Below the pieces are notes generated by a model. The model saw nothing but the letters and a program-made list of their open reading frames with translations, did no database searches and had not been told where the DNA came from. A stretch of DNA of 64,000 nucleotides from Eutreptiella sp. 'Long Island Sound 2002' (taxonomy: Eukaryota > Euglenozoa > Euglenophyceae > Eutreptiales > Eutreptiaceae), in the NCBI GenBank assembly GCA_964036045.1, contig OZ038378.1, positions 159,224,576 through 159,288,575 on the forward strand. Reading direction: 5' to 3'. Position 1 is the first letter of the stretch. Every line of letters begins with the position of its first letter. A program made the translations under genes and the position numbers. This document shows positions 8,547 through 18,356 of this stretch, one piece after another.

Positions 8547-11500
8547 CAGGCATGATCCCCAAATTCCTGATCGACCATTACTTGATGTAGGGTCGCTTGT
8601 CTCCTCTCCCCTGGATCCGGCAGCGGATCCTTCTGTCGTAGTGGACGAGGTTGGTGTACAGTCCAAGCACAGGGCTCGTCAGTTTGTCACAAAGCTGTGG
8701 ATCTCTGATTGCAAGGGAAAGTTCCACCTCGCCACTTGTTTGTGTGATAATGGATCGGAGGTAAATCTCCAATCCAACTCCTTCTTACCCGACGACTGCG
8801 TGTTTGAATCGCCTCATCCTGTTACCCTCGAGGGAGTTTCTGGACATTCTCTCGCAGGTGGGCAACGCGGTTGTTATATATCCACCCATTTGGTCGCTCA
8901 AGACCTTTGGGAAGAGCAAAATGTGGAAGAAGTTGTCCTTAAGGATGACTACTTCTACCGTGCTGACATAAAATATGACCTTTATTTGGGGCATCCTTGG
9001 CTTCGCAAGAACAGGGTAGCGCCCGTAGGTCATCGTCGTTGTTTTTTGCTGGAGTCAGGTCCCTTGGAGCGTCCTGAATTTCGTTTTTTGCACGCAGGGT
9101 TTAAAAGTGCAGAAGAATTTTTGAAGCAAAAAGTGACACCAAAATTTGGTGAAGATGTCACCATTGCAGAGGTGAATGGGAGTGCCGATTACTCCCAGGA
9201 GTTAGAATGTCTTCGTAGGGACTCCCAGCCACGACGCCCTTCGCGCTGGCACTCTTCATCCTACAGAGTTGTCGACAAATGGCGCGATGCAATTTGTGAA
9301 TACTTTCATGAACATCACTCCTTTTGGCCACAGTATGATGCATTTGCTAACTGTATGAACAAGCGCTTTGACAAGCACTTCAGCGACGCTTGGACCCACA
9401 AATGGGACAAGAAGTTGTGGATTAATCCTCCGTTTCACTTAATCCAGCAGGTCATCCACAAAATCAAGCAGGATAAAACCCAGGCAATTTTAGTTGTACC
9501 CCTGTGGGACGACAAGCCTTGGTTTCAGGAATTACAAGACATTTGTGTAGATTACATCGAACTTCCCAGGAAGATTAAGCTGTATGCCAGGGACGACACA
9601 GGTCCCCTGCCACAGCGCTCCTGGAGTTCGCTTGCATTCCTGGTGGATGGAAAGCTTTCTGACTCTAATTCTGCTGATTCTGGTACAGATTCCTGTGTTG
9701 GGTCTGAATCTGAGGTTGAGCGTGGTACTGACGATGAATCTATTTTTTCTGATTTTTGTTCGTCAGATACCCAAGGTGATTCAACGACCAATGGATCCGC
9801 CTCGGCTCCCTCGTCACCAATACGGTTGACATCGAAAAGAATCTTCAGTGCACGGGCGAGGAAAAATCTCCAATCGCGCCGCAAATTCAGAGTTTTTTAT
9901 GAAAAACCCCCTGTGGAAGCTTTCATGGATCCTTTCGAGGAGCTGGATCGCGAAGAAAATCTCTGGGATTTCGACACAAGACCCACCTATCTTCAAGAGG
10001 CAGTGGATACGGACCTGTTTAGGGACATCCGTAAGAGGATTCTTCCTGCCAAAGCCGAAGAAGTCGCCAAAGTTTTTTCGACAGTGATTCCTGGCGATCA
10101 GGTGGACACTGAATTGTGTTCGAGGTCAAGAGAAAAGATTTTTGAGGAACGGAAGGACACAACCCTTTCAGGGAAGTTGATCAAAGATCCCCCTGTCCGT
10201 GGGCAGTTCGGTGAAGCCTTCATCGAGCTTCGTGAAGGGTACAAGGCAAAAAAACAGCGCCCTTATGAAAATCATGGACACAAACATGAGATTCTCAGAA
10301 AAATCATCGAGAGAAATCTCAGGGAATTTGGTTGGCTTGAGGGTTGTATGACCAGCGAATGGTGTTGTTCGCCCTTCACAGTCCCGAAGCCACCGCCTGC
10401 AGACCAGAACACCATTGATGGTTGGCGAATGGTTGTTGATTTTCGCAATCTCAACGCCGAAACAAAGGCGGATTCACACCCCCTGCCCCTCATTGAGGAG
10501 GAAATCGCCAAGAGGGCAAGAGGTCGTTTGTTCTCTGTGCTGGATCTTCGTCACGGCTTTCACCAAATGCCGTTGAGGAAGGACAGCAGACCTCTTACCT
10601 GTATGTGCACGCCATGTGGCCCAGTCCAATGGACCGTCATGCCCATGGGATTGAAGAACGCCCCCTCATTTTTTCAAAGAATGATGGAGGATGTGCTGTT
10701 CACAACCCATCCTGAGCTTCGTGCCTTCGTGAGTGTGTACATAGATGACATAATCATCGCGACGGAGGGGGAGGGACTGACCGAAGCCGAGCTGGTGGCC
10801 CTACATGAGAAGCAGCTGAACCAAGTTTTGGATATTCTTGACGCCAATCAGCTGATCTGTGGGCCAAAGAAGGGAAAATTATTTTTAAAATCAGTCGAAT
10901 TTTGTGGTTCGCTCCTAGAGAATGGCACTCGACGACCCAGTCCAGGGAAGCTCGTCGCTATTCAGAAGTGGAAGCGCCCTGAGACGATCACGGAGTTGCG
11001 AGGATTCCTAGGTTGTTGCAATTTTTACCACACTTTTGTGCCGAATTATGCCAAATTTGCTGCCCCCCTCACTGAATTGTTGAAGGTAGGGAGAGATGCA
11101 GGCAAGGCAGGTTCAAAGGTTCGTGTCAAGTGGACTGACGAGTGCGAGGAGGCCTTCCATCACTTGAAGGCAGCCCTCTGCGAAGTCGCCACGTTGCATG
11201 TGCCCCAATTTGACCGACCCTTCTACATTAGAACCGACGCATCTAGGTACGCGATCGGAGCTGTCCTTGAACAGGTTGATGAAGCCACCGGCGATCATTA
11301 CCCTCTTGCATTTTGGTCACGGAAGCTAGCCCCACGCCAAATGCAATGGTCGCCGCGTGAGCAAGAAACGTATGCCATAATTTGCGCTCTAAAAAAGTAC
11401 CAATCGTGGGTTGGCACCAATCGAGTCGAGGTCCTGACGGATCATCGATCTCTGGAGTATTGGGCCACCGAACACATTGATACTGTCGCGAGCCCAGCTG

Positions 11501-13695
11501 GTCGACGGGCCAGATGGCACGAATTTCTCTCTCTGTTTGACCTCCATGTGTCGTATCTGCCTGGAAAACACAACACGGTAGCGGATGCTCTGAGCCGATG
11601 GGCTTACCCCGCCTCAGAGGGGCTGCAAAGTACCAACATCCATGGTACGGAGCAGGACCGCCATGTAATCATCGAATGGGATCAGGAAGAAAAGAAACTC
11701 ATTCGACGTGCATGCATGCAGTGCGCTGTTAAACAGCACGCATTGCCGTGTCACGACATCACGGCCATCTCAGATCCGGCGCATGCCCACGAGATCTGCA
11801 CCAAAACGATGAAAGTCGTGGAAAAGGTCACCGATCCCTCTTCAGGGAGTGTAAAACGGTTTGACTACACCCGACGAGTAAATCGATTTCGGTTGATTCA
11901 AGGCATTAAGCGTCGAGATCCGGCCAAAACTCCACCCCTGCCTAAGGATTCCCTGATCATCCGTGACTGGACGTCCGATTACCTGCAGGATCCCATGTTT
12001 AAAGAGGTCTTTGGAAATCTCAAATCCAAAGATGCTCACAGGGATGGGATTTTTGCAGAGTACTCGTTGGATGGGGGGAAGCTGTGGATGGAGGGTAAAT
12101 TGTGTGTGCCAGACGCCCTAGCCCCCCGAGTGTTAAACTGGTGGCACAAATGGGAGTCCCCCCACGCACATGGCCGTCGACTGTGGTCGATGATTAAGCA
12201 TAGGTTGTTTGGATCGAGGCTCTACACTCACTGCATGAAAGTAGCTGCCGGATGTGCCCAATGTGCTGTCTCGACGCCCCCCAGCGCGAAGAAGCACGGC
12301 CATCTGAGGCCTCATCCTATTCCGGAGCGCCTCTTTAACAGAGTCACCAGTGATTTCTTCTATCTCGGTGAGCTCGATGACGAAGAGTGCCATTGGACTA
12401 ACAAAAAAGTCAATGGTGTGCTCCTTATTCAGTGCCGTCATTCCGGCTACATTCAAGTGTTGCCTTGCAACATTGAGTCGATGACTGGCAAGGCTGCCGC
12501 CAAGTGGTGCGCGCAGACCTGGATGGGAGGCTGGGACGTCCCATCCGAGGTGGTCACGGATTCAGGCAAAGAGTACACCTCCGAATGGTGGAGAGAATTG
12601 TGTGCTCGCCTTGGAATCCACCACCTCCGATGTGAAATCCACTCGCATCGAGCGCTGCCTGGCGAAAGAGCCGGCCGCTCAATAATTAATATGCTTCGTA
12701 AGGAGCTCGCGAGTGAAAAGGATTTCCATTGGATGGAAGTTCTCTTCGCATTGCTTCGCCGTTACCACAACACGCCTTTGTATCATGGCCTTTCTCCAAA
12801 TGAAATTGTCTTTGGACGAAAGAAGTGTTGGTGGAACATGCCGTTGAATAATCCTCGCCCCTGTAAAGATGCTTCGCTGTTTTTGGACGAAGTCCAACGA
12901 GGAGACAAATCTGTGTCGAAATTAATCGAAAAGCATCAAGCTGACTGGCTTTGGGTTCAAAATCAAGGTCGAAAAAACCCCAACAATTTTGAAGTCGATG
13001 ATCGAGTTTGGCTTCGAAAATCCGAAACCACCCTGGACGGAGATGACAAGCTTCTTCCCTTGTGGGAAGGGCCATTTGCTGTTACAGCACGTCTTGGTGA
13101 GAACAGGTGGAGGATCCGTGTGGATGTCAGCAGGGAAATTGACGTTTCGGGCGATCGCCTCAAGAGAGAGATCCCCTCCCCCAAGGATCGAGTTAAACCC
13201 CTTTTTTGGACTGCAAAACACTTGTCCGATCGGGTAATCGAAGGGGGAAAGTACGAACTCAAGAGGATTGTTGAAGCAAGACGTGACGCCAAGGGCGAAT
13301 GGGAATTTCTGTGTGAGTGGAGGGGCTTTGATTCCAGTCACAACAACTGGGAACCAGCCCAATCTTTTGTCCATGGATACACCAAGGGGTTCATTGACTT
13401 CCTGAAGAAGCACCCCGAAATTGGCGTACTCCTGACAGATTGTTTGTCGAAACCAGACAGACAAGTGGAGAGCGACGGAAAACGACCTGTGGTGAATCGA
13501 GATCCAGCCTTTTACGGCCCTCAGCAGCCACATTCCAGGGCTGATCCGTCGATCCCCCCTCCTGCGGTCAGGCCAGCCCAGGAGCCAAATGAGGACCAAG
13601 CTTCGAGTTCGGCCGCTGATTTGCAGCGCCCAAGCCGTACCAGGGCCAGGCCAGACAGGTTGGTGGTCACATGCATTCGTGCTTGGCCGAATTAA
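8512..13695 (+). CDS. pol: Gypsy-1 Pol: protease, Dam-like region, RT, RNase H, integrase, chromodomain
   Basis: An uninterrupted frame continuing gag after UAG to TAA at 13693. No ATG lies near its start, which supports synthesis as Gag-Pol. Domains in order: aspartic protease with DNGS (about 8746); a Dam methyltransferase-like region with DAF (9337) and NPPF (9424-9435); reverse transcriptase with YIDD (10738-10749); RNase H with TDAS (Asp codon 11236) and the LTDHRSLEYW and ADALSRW motifs; integrase with an HHCC-like zinc finger (about 12140-12270) and catalytic Asp/Asp/Glu (SDFF, VTDSGKEY, PGERAG; 34 residues between the last two); a GPF motif (about 13066); and a chromodomain (about 13237-13410; YELKRIVEAR, WRGF, NNWEP). 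Together these copy the RNA and integrate the cDNA, and the chromodomain probably guides targeting to chromatin. All catalytic motifs look intact. Confidence 0.93.
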   Translation, partial: GSHENRPSPGDFRHDPQIPDRPLLDVGSLVSSPLDPAADPSVVVDEVGVQSKHRARQFVTKLWISDCKGKFHLATCLCDNGSEVNLQSNSFLPDDCVFESPHPVTLEGVSGHSLAGGQRGCYISTHLVAQDLWEEQNVEEVVLKDDYFYRADIKYDLYLGHPWLRKNRVAPVGHRRCFLLESGPLERPEFRFLHAGFKSAEEFLKQKVTPKFGEDVTIAEVNGSADYSQELECLRRDSQPRRPSRWHSSSYRVVDKWRDAICEYFHEHHSFWPQYDAFANCMNKRFDKHFSDAWTHKWDKKLWINPPFHLIQQVIHKIKQDKTQAILVVPLWDDKPWFQELQDICVDYIELPRKIKLYARDDTGPLPQRSWSSLAFLVDGKLSDSNSADSGTDSCVGSESEVERGTDDESIFSDFCSSDTQGDSTTNGSASAPSSPIRLTSKRIFSARARKNLQSRRKFRVFYEKPPVEAFMDPFEELDREENLWDFDTRPTYLQEAVDTDLFRDIRKRILPAKAEEVAKVFSTVIPGDQVDTELCSRSREKIFEERKDTTLSGKLIKDPPVRGQFGEAFIELREGYKAKKQRPYENHGHKHEILRKIIERNLREFGWLEGCMTSEWCCSPFTVPKPPPADQNTIDGWRMVVDFRNLNAETKADSHPLPLIEEEIAKRARGRLFSVLDLRHGFHQMPLRKDSRPLTCMCTPCGPVQWTVMPMGLKNAPSFFQRMMEDVLFTTHPELRAFVSVYIDDIIIATEGEGLTEAELVALHEKQLNQVLDILDANQLICGPKKGKLFLKSVEFCGSLLENGTRRPSPGKLVAIQKWKRPETITELRGFLGCCNFYHTFVPNYAKFAAPLTELLKVGRDAGKAGSKVRVKWTDECEEAFHHLKAALCEVATLHVPQFDRPFYIRTDASRYAIGAVLEQVDEATGDHYPLAFWSRKLAPRQMQWSPREQETYAIICALKKYQSWVGTNRVEVLTDHRSLEYWATEHIDTVASPAGRRARWHEFLSLFDLHVSYLPGKHNTVADALSRWAYPASEGLQSTNIHGTEQDRHVIIEWDQEEKKLIRRACMQCAVKQHALPCHDITAISDPAHAHEICTKTMKVVEKVTDPSSGSVKRFDYTRRVNRFRLIQGIKRRDPAKTPPLPKDSLIIRDWTSDYLQDPMFKEVFGNLKSKDAHRDGIFAEYSLDGGKLWMEGKLCVPDALAPRVLNWWHKWESPHAHGRRLWSMIKHRLFGSRLYTHCMKVAAGCAQCAVSTPPSAKKHGHLRPHPIPERLFNRVTSDFFYLGELDDEECHWTNKKVNGVLLIQCRHSGYIQVLPCNIESMTGKAAAKWCAQTWMGGWDVPSEVVTDSGKEYTSEWWRELCARLGIHHLRCEIHSHRALPGERAGRSIINMLRKELASEKDFHWMEVLFALLRRYHNTPLYHGLSPNEIVFGRKKCWWNMPLNNPRPCKDASLFLDEVQRGDKSVSKLIEKHQADWLWVQNQGRKNPNNFEVDDRVWLRKSETTLDGDDKLLPLWEGPFAVTARLGENRWRIRVDVSREIDVSGDRLKREIPSPKDRVKPLFWTAKHLSDRVIEGGKYELKRIVEARRDAKGEWEFLCEWRGFDSSHNNWEPAQSFVHGYTKGFIDFLKKHPEIGVLLTDCLSKPDRQVESDGKRPVVNRDPAFYGPQQPHSRADPSIPPPAVRPAQEPNEDQASSSAADLQRPSRTRARPDRLVVTCIRAWPN

Positions 13696-15330
13696 GGAAG
13701 CCATCCTACCACATTCTGCTCAATCCACTGTTCATTCTTTCTGTTTATGTCATGATGTGGAGAACTGCGAATGTTTGATAATTTGACGTCAATCAACTTT
13801 TCTTTGGTCTCCGTTAGGCAGACAAGGCGTAGATACGCTGACGGAGTGTGCTGCCGTGTTCAGAAAAAACCAAACTCAGGCTTAATTCAGGCAGATTCGG
13901 GGTAATCTTGTCTCTGTTGGTCTGTGCATCTTTGGAATTTGGCTACTCGTGCAGATGGAAGCAAATGTACATAATCAAAACGCTGGCCAGCGACATTCAC
14001 CCCTACAGGCAACCCCTGTAGTACTGGCTGCCCTAGAGGCGACGCCAGGAGCTCAGATCTCAACTTCATTTGCTGTGATGCTGACGCCAAAGTCCAGATT
14101 CAGATCCAGGATCCTCAGATTTACCTTGAATTTCTCAGGTTTGTCCATCATTCTGCCACTGTTGTACGAAACCCAGACGTCAATTGTTCAGACAATCTTC
14201 ATGTAGGAGCTCTAGGGACTTCTAACAGCAATCTCTGAAGTCCGTAAGCTTCGTTGTATTTTTGGCACACGCCAATGTGAGCTCAATTCGACCAGAAACT
14301 GTCGAGAATGGTGAATCCAAGTGTCTTGTGGGATTTCAACGAAAGATTGGCCTTGTCCAAGTCGATTGACACCACCGCCACTGTAAATTCGGTGTCTCTC
14401 AGTTATATACTGTCAGTAAAGTGCCTTCAGCGAACCTTCGGCGCGTTACATGCCAAGGATCCAGGGCCAGCATGTCCCATCATGATGCATCATCACATGA
14501 TCCACATTTTGATAGAATCTGTTAGATGCTCGCGAACCAACGTGCCGGAAAGCACAATTGAGCTGAATAAACGACAATATATATTAACTTTAGTCTAAAC
14601 GAAGGTGTTGGTAGTTTCAGTTGTACACATTCCGCTTCATTTCACCTTCATCTCAGGGAATTTACTCATGTTAGGACGATTTAGATTGATTTCCTTGTCA
14701 TCTCCTCTCATTCCTCGAAGATCTGTCGACGGCCTTGCCTAACTTCGTTGACGCTTATGATCTTCTGTGCATTTAGGGTCTGTAGACTACATGTGTATTT
14801 GTTTAACCTCTCTGTGATTGCTTAATCCCTTCAATCTCTGCTCAAATTCATTCTCATTTTTGCTGAATCTTGTGATCATCCACCAGATGCGCCAAATCTG
14901 AGCCACATGCTGTACTTTTCAGAACGAGAAAAGCGGGATAACACGATGTAGAGTTCGGCGAGGACACCGTAGCGTGCCCGCGACAGCGAAACTGTGCCAG
15001 AGCGCTGAGATGTCACTCCAATTCTTGATTCCCCCACTCAATCCACCAATAATCTACCTCATTCTCAACCAATGCATGGTTTGGTATCGATTCTCGATAC
15101 GTTTACATGCTTTTTAGCCCGTGACCTAATGTTTTACTGCACGGAGGACTGTTCGTCACTTCTCATTCTGTCTCATTTCAGGTTCATCCAGCCTGATTCA
15201 GTGCCAATTCAGCCCAATTCAGGTCAGATCAAGCAGATTTCGCCTCATCGAGGCTACATTCCTATGTTTTTCTGGGACTTACCCGCACTACGTTCTTCGT
15301 TGACGTAGCGACACACCCCAGTGTGTTTTT
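13696..15330 (+). other. Long 3' non-coding region of Gypsy-1
   Basis: 1.6 kb between the pol stop and the polypurine tract with no ORF above about 100 codons and no recognised domain. It is inside the element by its LTR boundaries. Sense or antisense accessory frames were looked for and not supported. A small cluster of TTCAGNC-type repeats lies at about 15178-15230. Confidence 0.7.
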
Positions 15331-15340
15331 GGAGGGGGAG
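15331..15340 (+). other. Polypurine tract of Gypsy-1
   Basis: GGAGGGGGAG immediately precedes the first TG of the 3' LTR, the position of the plus-strand DNA primer in LTR retrotransposons. Confidence 0.9.
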
Positions 15341-15872
15341 TGTAAGTGCGGCTAGCCCCATCTGCTCAGATTTTCAGACATTCTGCCCAGATTGGCTACA
15401 TTTTGGTCATTTTCTTTGCTTCGGCGGAATTGCCGCCTCGCAGCTCAGTCACAGGATATTTCCTATATATTTCTGATATGCCGGATTTGATTCCGCGGTC
15501 CATTTCCCGTAAATCCGCCGCATTCCGCTATTTTAGCTTGAATCGCCATTTGCCGTTGACGCGCGCTCGCGGCCCAGATCGGCCAGACAATTTTACATAA
15601 ATGGATTATTTAAATTCATTCGGACAGTTTTGGACACTCAGATGTATTTAGAATAATTCGCCTCAATTTTCTTCATAGACTGGGATTTTCTGCCGGACCA
15701 CAATCAGCATGGATCTTGCTTCTGTTGTCGCTGCTCTCGCCTCCGTTGGTGTCCGAGTGTCCGGTTCCAACCCCAATAACAACATCCAGGGAGACTCCTC
15801 GCGTGCCTGCCCCACTGGTCTTGCCGGCCCCGAGCCCTCCGGCACCCACAACGACCCAGGGCAGCACTTTCA
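15341..15872 (+). repeat. 3' LTR of Gypsy-1
   Basis: 532-bp copy of 5117-5648, with PPT on its left and CACTA on its right. It contains the first 55 codons of gag, which do not lead into a gag here because host sequence follows. Confidence 0.95.
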
Positions 15873-15877
15873 CACTA
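15873..15877. repeat. Target site duplication of Gypsy-1 (right)
   Basis: CACTA, an exact copy of 5112-5116, directly after the 3' LTR. Confidence 0.9.
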
Positions 15878-16622
15878 ACTCCTTATCAGGGAAGGTTGTT
15901 TGCCACAAGTCAACGAAGGATTCTTGAGCTTCCTTCAGGAGGGTGTGGACATCGTCGCCTTCCGGGCCAACAAGTGAGAGCGCTGAAGACGGGCTGACTG
16001 GGGGCGATGCAGATTTCTGCGATGAGCCCACAAGATCCACAATCCAGGCCGACTCACTCTGTTCAATGGCTTGTAGGATGTCTTTGTGGGTGGGCACATC
16101 TGGCGGAGGCGGAGGCGTGGTTTGTGGCGCCACGTTTTCCCATGGAGGTGCGCGTAAGTGGTGGAATACGGCGGCATCTCTGACCGTTCCTTGGTGGCGA
16201 AGAAAAGCAAGGAGGCTGTTCTCAGAGTGGCGAAAAGGGTCCACATGCTTGCCACAATACTTCAACCATTCATCACCTTTTTGACCCTTCGAGATCTGCT
16301 TCGTTAGCCATGCGTATACGCGGTTCTCGTAAGATATTGGAGTGTTTGGGCCTATGCGCTTTTGTTGCTCCTGCGTGCATTCATTTTCCAATTGCCTGCG
16401 CATCAGCGGTTCGTCGGCTAGCTCTTTGTGCAGCTGGACTCCGTGCTGCAACGACTGCCGCAGTTGCTTGTGGTGAAGAGGTTGGGGGGAGGGCAACCTC
16501 CAAGCTTCCCTTGGCATGCACGACCCCAATCCCACGAAATCCAAGACTTCCTCTCGAATTCTTACTGATCTTCCATCAGTCTGGGTTTCTCCAAAGAATT
16601 GTGTGATCCTTGCCTCGGCCAT
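15873..16622 (-). pseudogene. N-terminal part of an ORF split by Gypsy-1
   Basis: Minus-strand frame from ATG (16622-16620) for 250 codons to the CACTA duplication, where it would hit TGA inside the LTR. The frame resumes in phase at 5111 and ends at 4956. Upstream codons (to 16706) are also open but AT-rich and less protein-like. The protein is soluble-looking, with no signal peptide or membrane segment. It has a run of prolines near residue 175 and a Trp/Lys/His-rich middle part. I do not recognise a family, and a host gene or a gene of another mobile element are both possible. The insertion separates the last 51 codons by 10.8 kb, so it is inactivated unless the element is spliced out. Confidence 0.55.
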
Positions 16623-16750
16623 GACACAATCTGGCGTCCTGGGCAAGAGATGAAGGTATATGTAGACAATATAAACATGTAGACAAGTAATATGTATATG
16701 TAACACTTCTATACTATAAAATAGCTTAGAAAAGAGGACGCAATGAAGGC

Positions 16751-16833
16751 GGCGGCGTCGCCGCCATCAGAAAATCTGACGGCTACGAGTCGTCGCCATC
16801 AGGATCTCCACTGAGATCCTGCCCAAACTGGGC
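16751..16833. other. Cluster of four short hairpins
   Basis: Four perfect inverted repeats lie head to tail: GGCGGCG/CGCCGCC (16751-16765), TCAGA/TCTGA (16767-16779), AGGATCTC/GAGATCCT (16801-16820) and GCCCA/TGGGC (16821-16833). They sit 130-210 bp upstream of the ATG at 16622. They may be remnants of a foldback transposon or a structured 5' leader. Confidence 0.55.
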
Positions 16834-17045
16834 CAAACAGTGGTTTTTGGGCGAAAAACAGTGAAATATAGTGATTTTTGAGCCAAAAACACTCATTTCG
16901 CGTGTCTCCCCCCAACGCGTCGCGTAGCCGACACGACGCGTTTCTGTCCCAATTCAAACTATATATGAGGAGGGCCACTGTTGGGCCACACCATGGGCGC
17001 CTGGCTGATTCCTGGGATCGCCTCAGGATTTTTTAAAAAAATCGT

Positions 17046-17104
17046 GAACGTGACTGATTTCGCAAAAATTGACCTTCGCGGAACGCCGCGAAAAAGGTCA
17101 CGTT
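17046..17104. other. Nested hairpin
   Basis: Inner stem TTCGCGG (17075-17081) and CCGCGAA (17086-17092) around a 4-base loop, extended by TGACC/GGTCA with a 3-base bulge. The outer arms AACGTGAC (17046-17053) and GTCACGTT (17097-17104) compete for part of the same bases. Role unknown. Confidence 0.5.
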
Positions 17105-17378
17105 ATATTCCTATATTTCTAAAAACGATAAATCAATACTAAAATGGATTAAAATCTCCAGAAATCGAGAAATAAAACTTCGATCTGGGGCTGCATTGTG
17201 CAGGCGACGAACGTCGTCGCCAGCCCAAAATGACGAAAAATGACGATTTCTGGGGTATTTTACAGAAATTCCACAGAAATCGGGATGCCATAAGGCTGGA
17301 AATCAGCCCAGGAAAATTCCTGATGAGAAGAGCGCCACAGGCTGGGCAGCGGGTATGGGTGAGGCACCCCATACCGCT

Positions 17379-17903
17379 TCAGTGGCACACTGCCTCTAGT
17401 CTTTGTGTGAACTGGGACAGTACTTGGTGGGAACGGAAGAGTTCTTTCGAGAGTACTGCATGACGGGCTTCGGTTTCGTCTACCAACACCTGCAGCAACC
17501 CAAGGGCGGTGCGTTCCACGATTTCTTTTCCAACGATTTCAGACCGTGCGTTTGCCATCTTCAACATGAAGTCTTCTGCAACCTCCTCAGAGGTCTCAGC
17601 GATGTCAACAGTGGGCTCTGTGGATTCTTCGGTCGTAGTGTCGTCTTCGTTCAATGGCACCTCGGAGCCATCAACGGGATCGTTGTAGTCCGTGAGCACC
17701 GAGAAGTAACCAAGCGTAGACTCAACCGGGGATTGGGCATATTGTGGTTCGTCGTGTGATATTGGGCTGGCGCACGGAGTGTTGAGCGAACTACCGCAAA
17801 CCTGTGTGACAGTTCCACACGGGGAAAGCGCCTCATCTTGATTAAGAGAATCTTGCGAGGTCAAAGGTGGCCTGTCGTAGGTGAACTGGGCACCGTAGGG
17901 TTC
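17379..17903 (-). CDS. Hypothetical acidic protein segment, downstream of an in-frame stop
   Basis: Open minus-strand frame of about 174 codons after the TAA at 17906-17904, ending near 17379. There is no ATG at its beginning. It is rich in Asp, Glu, Thr and Ser in the middle and ends with a helix-prone stretch that could form a coiled coil. The amino-acid balance is protein-like, unlike the shadow frames. It is in the same frame as the ORF at 18356-17904, so the two may be one protein with a nonsense mutation, or two parts joined by readthrough or splicing. Function unknown. Confidence 0.4.
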   Translation of the reverse strand, partial: EPYGAQFTYDRPPLTSQDSLNQDEALSPCGTVTQVCGSSLNTPCASPISHDEPQYAQSPVESTLGYFSVLTDYNDPVDGSEVPLNEDDTTTEESTEPTVDIAETSEEVAEDFMLKMANARSEIVGKEIVERTALGLLQVLVDETEARHAVLSKELFRSHQVLSQFTQRLEAVCH

Positions 17904-18356
17904 TTAAGAGCCATCGCCCTGATGTATGGTGTGCCGCCGCGTGGGATCCTCGGGGCCTTGTTGTGAATATGGCTGCCAGGAGTCGTTCACGAAGTTCACT
18001 TCGGGCTGCGCTGGTTGCGGGGGGAGATTGTAGGCGTTGTGCTGTGGTAAAGCTTGCGCTTGTTGCGGCGTGTTGTCATACGCGTTGTGCTGCGGATAAA
18101 AATCGTGCTTTGGGCAATCGAACTCGTAGGCGTAGTGCTGCGGAGGGTGTTGCATTTGTTGCGGCGGCCTGTCATACACGTTGTGCTGTGAAGAAGAAAC
18201 ATGCCTTGGATATTCAAACTGCGGAAGAAAACAGGGTCCGCCTGTTTCAGCGCTGCGGGTTGCGGAAATAGCGGTCTCCGTGACTATGGAGTTCAGCAGT
18301 GCCGTTAAGGAAGTAAGAGCGACGTACATGAAATTCTGGTGGATGGGCAGCGTCAT
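17904..18356 (-). CDS. Hypothetical Gln/Pro/Tyr-rich repeat protein segment
   Basis: Minus-strand frame from ATG (18356-18354) to TAA (17906-17904), 150 codons. After a hydrophobic N-terminal stretch (about residues 10-30) it has degenerate repeats around QHNAY/PPQQ, encoded by an imperfect DNA repeat at about 18020-18190. The next frame (to 17379) continues in phase after the TAA. No family recognised. The open frame continues upstream to about 18458 without ATG, so the real start or an upstream exon is uncertain. Confidence 0.4.
   Translation of the reverse strand: MTLPIHQNFMYVALTSLTALLNSIVTETAISATRSAETGGPCFLPQFEYPRHVSSSQHNVYDRPPQQMQHPPQHYAYEFDCPKHDFYPQHNAYDNTPQQAQALPQHNAYNLPPQPAQPEVNFVNDSWQPYSQQGPEDPTRRHTIHQGDGS

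Larger units (their letters stand above)
5117..15872 (+). mobile_element. Complete Ty3/gypsy chromovirus-like retrotransposon (Gypsy-1)
   Basis: A 10,756-bp element with identical-length 532-bp LTRs (TG...CA, two mismatches seen), PBS directly after the left LTR, PPT directly before the right LTR and a CACTA target duplication. It encodes gag, one in-frame UAG, then pol in the order protease, Dam-like methyltransferase region, reverse transcriptase, RNase H, integrase and chromodomain. This RT-RH-IN order is that of Ty3/gypsy. Near-identical LTRs and intact frames mean a recent insertion, possibly still competent. The element landed inside a minus-strand ORF. A 1.6-kb non-coding stretch between pol and the PPT is unusually long. 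Confidence 0.95.

Noticed and set aside
15341-15872. A second, truncated Gypsy-1 copy starting with LTR and gag
   Set aside because: A PPT directly before, CACTA directly after and the same 532-bp limits as the left copy show that it is the 3' LTR.
8509-18000. A host genetic code with UAG or UAA as sense codons
   Set aside because: About 9,000 codons in the gypsy and LINE frames contain almost no internal stops. The few seen are at ORF junctions or in decayed frames.
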